Assembly (NCBI GenBank): GCA_910574455.1
Contig: CAJSYZ010000002.1
Span: 1,947,671 to 2,011,670 of the forward strand
Length of the DNA: 64,000 bases
From: Trichaptum fuscoviolaceum
Lineage: Eukaryota > Basidiomycota > Agaricomycetes > Hymenochaetales > Trichaptaceae
Direction: 5' to 3'
Notes under the pieces: model-generated
The model's input: the letters and a program-made list of their open reading frames with translations, nothing else
Database searches by the model: none
What the model was told of the DNA's origin: nothing
Shown here: piece by piece, positions 55,803 through 64,000 of the stretch
Layout of the letters: every line of letters begins with the position of its first letter
Position numbering within the stretch: position 1 is the first letter of the stretch
Translations under genes and position numbers: made by a program

Positions 55803-58335
55803 CCTGACCTTCGTGTGGTTTGAATGTGTGGTTATGTCGGGAGAACCAAGATCGAGAGATATGCGTATGCGCGGTGGATTAATTAATAGGTGTGCCGTGT
55901 GTCTCGGAACTGGATGGAACTTTGGATGAGGTTGATACTATCTGTTTAGGCGACGAGGCCCATCGAGGACTTGGGATGGGAGGAAGGGATAGGGGAAGCA
56001 AAGAAGGAGGCCGGGGGAGAGTGTATTGAAACAGGGATGGCATGAAGTACTTAAGGACTTAGCACTGGCGGTCGGTAACAAGATTGCAGTTACGCTGTAG
56101 CGGCTTGTCACGTGCATCATACTAACCTGAATCATGGAGCCGCCAAGCGCAGTGTGCAATCCTCCTTGCATCCCGGCTCGCTTTTCCAGCTTACATCCTC
56201 GAATTCTATCCTCTTACTCCTCCTTTGCCCAACACCCTTGAAAAGCAAGAAAACGTGTATGCGAGAGGTGCCTCGTGTGTCCGTTTCTGCATCGTACTCG
56301 CTCTTCGAATGCCCTCATCGGTCGCTTAAGTGTATAAAAGTAGTTCGATCCTGGCGCGCAAACCTGAATCCGTCAGAATTCCTCGCTGCTTATTCTGTTC
56401 TTCGCAGGCCGCGCAATCGCTTTAATCATTGTTCGGTGCCTTACTCATGCAGGTTCGCATTTCGCACATATATCTTCAAGCGTTTCTTCAGCTTGTTCCA
56501 TTGGACACGAAGAACGCTGCTGTTTCCTCTTCAGTCCGCTTATCGGCCCCACATCGTATCTCCACACTTTTCTTTTCGTTTGTCAACTCACGACAAACAT
56601 CAAAAGGGGGTAGGAGCGAATTTCCAAGGCGGCCAATTGAAATACGTGTCAAGAACTGCTGTAGATGTCGAAACTCCGTATCGGCAGCCATAGCGCAAAG
56701 GGGACACGTTAGCTATGCACCCACGGCCGGCTTCTTGTCCGAATACCCCGCTAGTGCTGATCCTTTCATTTCTATACCGAAGATGCAAGTCGTTCTGTAT
56801 CGTGATCTGCTCCCACCGCTTTGGTCTCCCATCTGCAAGCCTCCTCAAGTACGGGCTCATCTCTGTCCGCATGGCTCTTTTATATCGCCTGAGTTATGGA
56901 ACGGTCGCTGGGCTGCATTTCACTAACTATCGCACGATCCGTGAAGGCTAACCTTCACTGTATAGTGCATGGTACCATTCATGGCAGCGAATATTGAGAT
57001 ATCCCGAATGGTTCTGACTCAGCGCTCGAGTGTCGTTCAAAGACCGACAAGGACCAAGTTATCTTTGCTATCTTTGCTTGAAAATTCGATAAACTTTACA
57101 CTTCACTGATCTCGCCATGCAAAACTCGGGTATAAGGATGCTTTTCACACTGGCGCATATAGAAGTGCTGTCCATTGTTCTAAATAAAGGTCGGGTTGTT
57201 GACCACGAGCTGATCTTCCCCACCGGTAATGATTCTCTGATATCTGCTCGTCTCGTAAGAACGCTTTAAGATTAGTTCTGTCGGCGAGACCGAGCCCAAT
57301 GCCCATCTGTGAGTCCGTAGCGCCTTCTGCAGAAGGCAGTGGTCCTCCTTTCGCGAAAGCAACGTTCAGGAAGAAGTTTACTTTCGCAGAGTAACATCAG
57401 CATCTGTGCTTTCGTGTCTTGTGGGCGTAGCGCTCAACATAGGTCTAGAGTACTCGCAACCTTGATCCTTCATATGATGGCGATGCGGGCCATATGAGAC
57501 TGGAGATTCTGTAGTGAAACAAGTAATACATTCACTTACCGGCGACGTCGAAGTTGCGTCTACTTTGATGTTCTACCATCCCGGATAGTGATTGCGTTTA
57601 TTTGAAGACTATAGCGGTATTTGCATTGCCTGCTCAGTACTTAGCCTGCAGGCAGGTACGGAACGTAGCGAGCTTGATTCATATCACGAATGAGTTCGGA
57701 AGCAATAGCTTGCATCGCTGATCACGGCTAGACAAGGGACTACGAACGTTCAAGGTAATATAGCGAGATAGGGGTCGATAGTAAGCCAAGCTTAGAAGTT
57801 GTCGCCGAGCGGATTCAATTAGAGAATGAGCCTCTCTGCATTATATGAACGCGGGAAAGGCGCTGCGCATTTGAAAGTGGAGATGGCTCAGTGTGACAAG
57901 ACGTCATCCTGACTTCTTGTCTGTAATGAAGTGGGCTGAAATAGACTTTGTAGCTTGTTGGCGAGCGGAGTCGAAGAAAGAGGTAGATAATCACGAGATG
58001 GTAGCGCAAAGGCAATCGATGTGATACACAGGCCCGTGATTTTTTCTTTCTTAAACAGATCGTTAGTATGGGTGTGACATGTTAGAGCAAGAAGGAAATG
58101 GGTTTGAACTTTGAAGCGTTGAACCGAAATTAACAATAACATATGTAGATCCAGATGGCAAAGAATGACTTCTCGCGGGCGACGTTCACCAGAGTACGCG
58201 GCGCCTATTTTCCTGGTACGTAGATCACATGGATGAGCAAGTATAGATAGGTTTCGAACGTACTCATCTCATTTCGAGCAAATGACAAAGTACTGTAGAG
58301 TAATACCATCTTTATGTAGGTGTGCTGACCGGCGA
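55803..58335. other. Two-and-a-half-kilobase stretch without recognisable gene
   Basis: Open frames up to about 190 codons occur (for example 56112-56693 and 56429-56926, overlapping each other in different frames), but they lack start context, domain features or splice continuation. The sequence is AT-richer after 57000. A CACGTG site occurs at 56108-56113, about 300 bp upstream of the kinase gene start. I see no RNA gene. Confidence 0.4.
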
Positions 58336-58808
58336 CTAGGACTTGTTCGTTGGTGGCTGCTGTGAGGGAGAAGTTGTCGAGCTTGACTTCGACGAGAGCG
58401 CATCTGCCGACGTGCTTACAGCAGTTTCGGGTTGAGTAGAGTCTGGAATCTTGTCCATGCCCAAATTTCGCCATTCATCGCGATCCATGAGGCCCCTAAC
58501 AGGCGGGCAATGCCAGACGTCAACACGAAGTATAGCTTCAAGGAAAGGAGACGAGAACGCACTTGGTCATCCGGCACTCTAGATAGTCCTTCCCCTGCAG
58601 TCTACACGGCGTCGAGTTCGCACCGTTCTTTCGGAGACAGTTGAGGTAGACTGTCATCTGGTCCTTGCATTCACCTGTGAATATGAGTTGGATGCAAATG
58701 AAAGGCGCGGAGATGAAGCGGCGAACCATAGTGATCAAGAGGAAATGAGCCTCTATCTGGAGCTGTGATAGAAAACTCCGTGAAAGAAGGTGGCCTGCCG
58801 AACGACAT
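58336..58808 (-). CDS. COX19: COX19, twin CX9C copper factor for cytochrome oxidase assembly
   Basis: Cox19 works in the mitochondrial intermembrane space and cytosol with Cox11 in copper delivery to cytochrome oxidase. Three exons. The first gives MSFGRPPSFTEFSITAPDRG, then SFPLDHYG, the family's conserved start. The second carries the twin CX9C hairpin, CKDQMTVYLNC and CRLQGKDYLEC, followed by RMTK. The third gives GLMDRDEWRNLGMDKIPDST and a Ser-rich tail, ending TNKS with the stop at 58336-58338. The start ATG is at 58806-58808. All four cysteines are present and length (about 120 residues) is slightly above yeast because of the tail. Confidence 0.95.
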
Positions 58809-59270
58809 TGAAGATGAAGGAAAGGAAAGAAGCGCCCATAAAGCGCCGGATTAAGTGCACCCGGAAGTTCCCGAGCACGTTCGACCGTGTATCATCGATG
58901 ATTTTCCGAATGTGGCAGAGTGTTTCTTGAGCTGGTACCGCCATCTCATTTGTCCGCTCATCGGTGCAAATGAGTCGTCGCACGTTCCCCTCACGTTCGT
59001 CAGCCGCACCACATAGCATATGCGCAAACTATGTTTATCGTCGTCAAAAGGCAAAGTTGGCTTTATGCATGGTGAAAGTGTGCCCTCAATGGCACGTTCC
59101 ATGGCCAGACGGTGTGACAGCCACTTCTGTCGCGTTAAGTCAGTCTGTTTACGTATGAATGCTAGGGTGAAAAAGGATCCTTTCGGTTGGGCTGAAGTTC
59201 TCTGCTTGTCCATCCCCATCCTAGTGCTGGACTCGCCAGTGCTAGTCGGAGGTCCTCAAGTCCAGCAAAA
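58809..59270. promoter_or_regulatory. Divergent promoter region between COX19 and the phosphodiesterase
   Basis: About 460 bp separate the two divergent start codons. Overlapping short frames here look accidental. No clear TATA box or palindrome was found. Confidence 0.35.
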
Positions 59271-60981
59271 ATGTCCTTTCTCGAGCTACTATTGCTCTTA
59301 CTTCCTGCTCCTCAAATATTCGCCCCGCCACCTCAGCACGCCCTCGGGATCGACAGAAGCAACGCGAGGTACTTTGATATACAGGTAACCACCCTGCGCT
59401 TCGACACACGTAAAAACGTCTTCAGTCTCGTTGACACATACCCCAGGCGCACCGTGGAGGACGAGGGCATACTGTGGAGAACACCCTTCCTAGCTTCGCA
59501 TGGTGCGTGTTGTATAACTCATGTTGGAAATGAAGTGGGATATAGATTTGCGCGGCATTACGTGTAGGGGGTTGATCGACGGTGCAACTACGCTCGAGCT
59601 CGATAATGGAATAACGAAGGTATCCCTTAACGCTTTTCTTCTTACTTAAAAGAATTGACAAACCTGGTTATCTAGGACGGTGTTGTTGTTGTATGGCATG
59701 ACGAGGAGATCACACCGCAGAAATGCCAAGATACAGGCCCTGCTGTAAGTTGGATAGCCGTCTAGAGACACCCCATTTTATTGAAATGCACGCTACAGTT
59801 TCATGATGACCCTGATTTTCCTTACGTTGGGAAGTTTGTTGCGAACCTCACGCTTGCCCAGCTGAAGACAATCGACTGTGGTTCTCTGAGGCAAGATGAC
59901 TTTCGTAAGCACAAATCACTCCCGGCAGTAACTCGCCTTTTGACGTAGTTCATACATTTAGCACACCAGCTTACATACCCCGACACGCGGATCTCGACAA
60001 TGGAGGAAGTGTTCGATTTCGTGCAATGTGTGGACTCAGATAGGAGAATGCTTTGGAATATCGAAAGTAAGGTAGACGCCCGGCACACGAATCGAACAGC
60101 GGGCGTCCTGGAGTTCGTGCAACGCCAGCATGAAGTGTTCGAGCTGAGTGGTTACAAACATGCCATCACTGTGTGTAGACCATATATTTCTCAGGAGAGG
60201 GTTCGTTCTGAAGTATCAAACATACAGTATCAGAGCTTCGATTGGAGGACATTGAAAGCGATGAAAGTAGGTGATCTTTTACTCAGAAATGAGGGAATAG
60301 TACCTGACTTCATGAAAAAGGAATATGATCCTTCCTTGACCCTTTCAGCTCTCATTGATGAGTAAGTTATTTTCCGCCTAATTTCTCAACCCACACTCAT
60401 TCACTGCGAAAGTGAGACGGCTGTCCACCTCACCAACACCTCCCTTCCATCGCCTTGGCTGGCGGGACTTGACCTTCAGAGCTTCCCGGGTCCTTCGTTT
60501 GGCGAGAAAGTCGCTCAGGCTGCTCATGCACTGGGCGTAGATATACTTTCGCCAAGCGCAGAGTCCTATGTTACTCCTAGTCCCGACCCCAAGATGAGTG
60601 GGTATGAGACATTCACCACTCGCGAAATGGTTAGAGAAGCGAGGAGATTGGGCTTGGGCGTGATAGTGTGGAGTGTGAGGAACATTTCCCCCCTCTATCT
60701 CGAGGTTTACTAAACCCAAGCGAATTCTAGGTTAATCGTCTCAACATAGTGGAGCAAGTCATGGACTGGAAAGTCGACGGCTTCATTACCGACTGTAAGC
60801 TTCTGCCCCCCTCTCCTTTAGCTATTGTCTGTACTTGCGTGCTAAACGGTATCGAACAGATCCTGCAGTCGTACGTAGATGGGCACAGCAACAGGGCCTA
60901 CCCGTCGCACCCAAGTATCCGAAGCAACGTGTCCTGAGCTGCTTAGAGAGACATATGGCGTTGCAGCAGAGCCCACATTGA
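59271..60981 (+). CDS. Secreted glycerophosphodiester phosphodiesterase
   Basis: GDPD-family enzyme that splits glycerophosphodiesters into glycerol-3-phosphate and alcohol, for phosphate or choline scavenging. The N terminus MSFLELLLLLLPAPQIFA is a signal peptide, so the enzyme is probably secreted. Ten or so short exons give AHRGGRGHTVENTLPSFAW (catalytic HRG and ENT), GLIDGATTLELDNGITKDGV, VVVWHDEEITPQK (ELD and HD metal and catalytic residues), LTYPDTRISTMEEVFDFV, YQSFDWRTLKAMK, GVDILSPSAESYV and WKVDGFITD. It ends YPAVVRRWAQQQ with more basic residues and a stop at 60979-60981. About 370-400 residues, as usual for fungal members. The ATG sits before the signal peptide with no earlier in-frame start. 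Confidence 0.9.
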
Positions 60982-61640
60982 TTTTCTTCTAATTTTCGAC
61001 TCTACGATTGTATTTCTACATATGCACACAACTTTCTAATATTCCTTCCGGCAGATACGACGTTCTTTACGACATGAGCCTACTTTATTTCTAATCTTTT
61101 AGTAGAATGACCTTTTATGCTTCTCGACGACACGACTAGACTTCACAAATACAATTTCAATCAAGTATACCTACACATGCGAGTTTTTCTTTCTTTGAGG
61201 CTGGGGCTTCATAACCAACTTGATTGAATGCCGAAACTATACTGCGCTCGGCAGGCTCAAACTGCTATTTTACCTTACGTAATTCATTGCAACCCTGGTC
61301 ACGATCATAACAAAAAAAGTTGTTGCTAGTTTTGAGAGGCTCACGTTCTCAAGCCAAGTTCTCTTTACTCCCTCATACCCATCTCCCCAAGGTCCGTTCA
61401 TTGCCTCCCGTCTGTCATTTAGAGACTGACGAACGCGCTTATATTCGCCTTCGCGAATTCTACGTGCCTGCATACACAGTCCTACGCGAGTCACGCTAGA
61501 CTTGGAAAAAAGGAACCTTCTACGGGACCCACATATACTCTTTTCTTTGCACGTTTATTCGTATCTGGACTTATAGTCCTCCGTTCGCGCTCCGAGTCCA
61601 CGCGTAATACTCTAGGCCACAGAGAAGACGAGAATAAAAA
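60982..61640. other. Intergenic region before the SET/NAP gene
   Basis: About 660 bp, AT-rich in the first part (likely 3' UTR of the phosphodiesterase gene) and promoter-like near 61500-61640. No gene or RNA recognised. Confidence 0.4.
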
Positions 61641-62918
61641 ATGGTGACTGCTGCTGGGAAGAAGCGCGCGTCTCCTGGTGCGGAGGAGCAGAAGAGCTTA
61701 TTCGACGTTGAAATCAATGACGAGGTTAATAAGAAACTGCAAAGCATGAGCAATGATATCTTGCGGGTCGAGATTGCAAATGGTCAGTCCCTCCAACCTA
61801 CATGTCTTTTGTGCCACCACGGGCCATGACTACTGCGCCTTGTTTAATTTTGATCATTGATATTTTTGCGCATTGACTCGTCGCTCATGCACCTTGTCTT
61901 TCAGACCGCGAGAATCACAAGCGCCTCGCGCCGGTGTATGTGAAGCGGCGCGAGTTGCTGAAGACGATCCCTAAATTCTGGCCCGTCGCGCTCATGAACA
62001 ACACGACGTTTGCGATCCATGTGCAGCACGTTGAGGATCAGAAAGCGCTCTTGCACCTCACAGACGTCTGGCTCGAACGCGACCCCACTGAGCACCGTGC
62101 GTTCACGCTTGAGTTCGTAAGTGTCAGATTCACCTTTGTTGCCCATCCCGTTCCTTCTTCCACTCCAATCCCGTTTATGCTGGATCACAGGGAGCTGACA
62201 GAATTCTGTCCTCATAGCACTTCGGGGAGAATCCGTATTTTAGCGATGCGGTACTCAAGAAGGAGTACAAGTTCTCCCACCCGCCAGCTGCGAAGGATGA
62301 AACACCTGATGAAAATGGAATTAAGGACAGCATGCTCGACTTTGACTGGGAACGTGACGTTGAGCCTCAGGTATTCGGAGCTGCGCTCTTTCACTTTGTT
62401 TAATATACGATTACTAACGGTACCTTTTCATCTCTGCGCAAAAACCAAAATAGGTGACCAAGATCAACTGGAAGAGTGATGCGGTTAACCTGACCAAGCA
62501 ACACCCGCGAGTGTTGGAAGATGGCGACATCTCTGAGCCGGGCAGCTTTTTCAACTTCTTTGAGGGCAAGGATGACCCCTTTGATGTGAGTTCTGATCTT
62601 TTCAACTAGCCTACGATTTTAGTTTGGCTGATCATGTTCCTTGATGTACATCTGGATACCGTCACCTCCGCACCCACCCGACCACGCCCTGCGAAAAAAA
62701 TTGCACGGCCTTCACGACATGGTTTTCTATAAATACAGATCGGACTGGTCATTGCGAACGACATCTTCCCGGAGGCGGTTGATTGGTTCTCAGGCAAGGC
62801 TGAGGATCTGGATGAGGACATTAGCGACGAGGAGGACAGCGAGGAGGATGACGACGACGACGAGGCAGATGAAATCGATTTAGAGAAGCCGGAGCCGAAG
62901 AAGCAGAGGCGGACTTGA
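61641..62918 (+). CDS. SET/TAF-I-type NAP-family histone chaperone
   Basis: A nuclear histone chaperone of the NAP superfamily, closest to SET/TAF-I-beta and Vps75. The first exon gives KSLFDVEINDEVNKKLQSMS, the dimerisation helix. Later exons read YVKRRELLKTIPKFWPVALM, HLTDVWLERDPTEHRAFTLE, FGENPYFSDAVLKKEYKF, INWKSDAVNLTKQ and GSFFNFFEGKDDPFD, the family's earmuff domain. Introns lie near 61782-61904, 62117-62219, 62371-62454 and 62586-62740. The C terminus is a long acidic tail (DEDISDEEDSEEDDDDDEAD) followed by a basic end (KPEPKKQRRT), typical for histone binding plus nuclear import. Length is about 290 residues. The name is empty because SET and Vps75 cannot be separated by eye. Confidence 0.92.
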
Positions 62919-63622
62919 GTGAACTTGAAGCAGGTTCGAGCGCCCTGGAACGCCGGGCTATTCTCGTCTTCATTTTTTCAGCGTTTGAATTTCTCTTTCA
63001 TCATAATTACAATTGAGCAGTTTGGTTTGATTGACGCTATCCTGCCTGAGCATGGACATTCCTGCTTGTCCGTGGCTGAGTGCACCAAAATGTACATAGG
63101 CCATCCGTATCGTATATATCAGTCTACTACATATATGAGCTCTTCACATAGCGCTGTAACTCCGTGGTTGTTGTGCTGCCGCCGTGTGTTGAACACGATC
63201 TGTTGTTTTGTTTTAATAATGCATGCCGAGTGCCGATCTCTATTTTTAGATGCACTAACGAGCAAACCAATGAAGCGAAAACGCGGAAAAGGGGTACGTT
63301 CTATTTTTACATTTGCGCAGATAGCTGATGGAATGGTTACTGTTCTCCAAGCACAGAGCTCTCTTGTTGAGCACTCATGAAAAGAGAATGAAGAAGAACA
63401 AGTTTAATCAAGTTTCGAGTCTGTGAGGTATGCCTTGCACACACGGATGAGCTTGAGAAAGAGTGGAAGAAGAAGGATTAACATATATATAATCTATTTA
63501 TAAAGTGACAGCATTGCCGGGCGGCCGAGAGAGCGCTATTTTAAGACTGGCAATATCATAACCCCACGACCAAGCCCCGTATAGTTCTTCCCTCCCTCCT
63601 TCTCCCTTCCACCACTACAACA
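62919..63622. other. Intergenic region before the last gene
   Basis: About 700 bp holding the 3' UTR of the SET/NAP gene and the promoter of the next. Short open frames look accidental. A TATA-like TTTATAAA lies at 63497-63504. Confidence 0.4.
63497..63504 (+). promoter_or_regulatory. TATA-like box
   Basis: TTTATAAA lies 119 bp before the ATG at 63623. A pyrimidine-rich run (TTCTTCCCTCCCTCCTTC) and CAACA follow just upstream of that ATG, a common layout in strongly expressed fungal genes. Confidence 0.4.
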
Positions 63623-64000
63623 ATGAAGCTCGCTGCCGCCGTCGTCGTCCAGCTTCCTCTCCTCGCCGCTGCCTGTGTCGACCATGCTCACTATCTCGCC
63701 GCAAGACAGGCCGCATCCTCCAGCTCGGCTGCAGCAGCCAGCTCAGGCACAGCGGCCCCGACGTCATCAGTCGCTTCAGGCTCGACCTCCATATCTGTCC
63801 CGCCTACAGTCTCCGTGTCGCTCCTTTCACAGAACCCGACTGCCGTTCCTCTGAACTCGATCAGCGCGAATATGCCCACGACCGCGACGATTGCACTCGC
63901 GACAACCTTCGCTCCCGGCTCGACCCCCAGTGCCATCCCTAATGCTCCGGCCCTCCCTGATAGTGAGTTCAATCTCGTTCTACACACTTATTTTGCTTCA
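63623..64000 (+). CDS. Secreted Ser/Ala/Thr-rich protein, N-terminal part, possibly chitin deacetylase
   Basis: The gene is cut by the window end. The first exon (63623-63962) encodes a signal peptide (MKLAAAVVVQLPLLAAACVD) and a low-complexity Ser/Ala/Thr/Pro-rich region, ending ATTFAPGSTPSAIPNAPALP with a phase-1 donor GTGAGT at 63963. Basidiomycete chitin deacetylases (carbohydrate esterase family 4) often have such a region with a TY-type Pro/Gly-rich APALP segment before the catalytic domain, which is the basis for the suggested identity. No catalytic motif is inside the window, so any secreted cell-wall protein remains possible. Confidence 0.55.
   Translation, partial: MKLAAAVVVQLPLLAAACVDHAHYLAARQAASSSSAAAASSGTAAPTSSVASGSTSISVPPTVSVSLLSQNPTAVPLNSISANMPTTATIALATTFAPGSTPSAIPNAPALPDSEFNLVLHTYFAS

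Noticed and set aside
56112..56926. Two overlapping open frames of 165-193 codons
   Set aside because: Different frames over the same bases, no recognisable motif, and no start or splice context.
1..64000. CRISPR arrays, phage, integrative elements or secondary-metabolite cluster
   Set aside because: No direct-repeat/spacer arrays, integrases or core biosynthetic enzymes are seen; the DNA is fungal nuclear.

Overview
The window is nuclear DNA from a filamentous basidiomycete, most likely an Agaricomycete. Genes are split by many very short introns (about 45-70 nt, GT...AG with CT-rich acceptors), UTRs are compact, tRNA genes carry an intron, and the conserved proteins are eukaryotic and fungal (NPL4, PRP19, RIP1, ATP5, COX19, UGO1, SGT2, tricalbin, CCC2). 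Nothing looks bacterial or viral.

Layout. 1-6.5 kb is a gene-poor accessory block. It holds the relic of a two-finger GATA factor, dispersed palindromic repeats, a non-autonomous hAT-like element with an 8-bp target duplication, and a tandem repeat. 6.6-14 kb holds an OPT oligopeptide transporter, a TauD-type sulfonate dioxygenase and a CYS3/MetR-like bZIP factor, a plausible sulfur-scavenging neighbourhood. 14.7-17.1 kb is NPL4, followed by two identical intron-containing tRNA-Gln genes in inverted orientation. 17.8-21.1 kb is mostly non-coding with repeats. 21.2-25.2 kb is a CCC2-type copper ATPase, then about 3 kb with no intact gene. 28.5-43.2 kb is a dense block: membrane-anchored Nudix hydrolase, UGO1, a large tricalbin, SGT2, PRP19 and ATP5. 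43.6-50.0 kb is one very long SUV39/Clr4-type histone H3K9 methyltransferase gene. After a decayed locus come RIP1 and a FRAY/OSR1-like kinase (51.9-55.8 kb), a 2.5-kb empty stretch, then COX19, a secreted glycerophosphodiesterase, a SET/NAP histone chaperone and the start of a secreted, probably chitin-deacetylase-like gene cut by the window edge.

How the genes work together. Mitochondrial function is well represented (UGO1 fusion, ATP5 and RIP1 of oxidative phosphorylation, COX19 copper delivery). CCC2 adds secretory-pathway copper. NPL4, SGT2 and PRP19 belong to proteostasis and splicing. Chromatin is represented by the H3K9 methyltransferase and the SET/NAP chaperone.

The most notable observation is inside the methyltransferase. 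Its unusually long N-terminal half carries an array of copies of the H3 tail sequence around lysine 9 (QTARKSTG and variants). These copies are written with different synonymous codons, are preceded by three SUMO-interaction-like motifs, and one copy is assembled across a splice junction as KQ|TARKSSG. This looks like a built-in multivalent histone-mimic substrate array.
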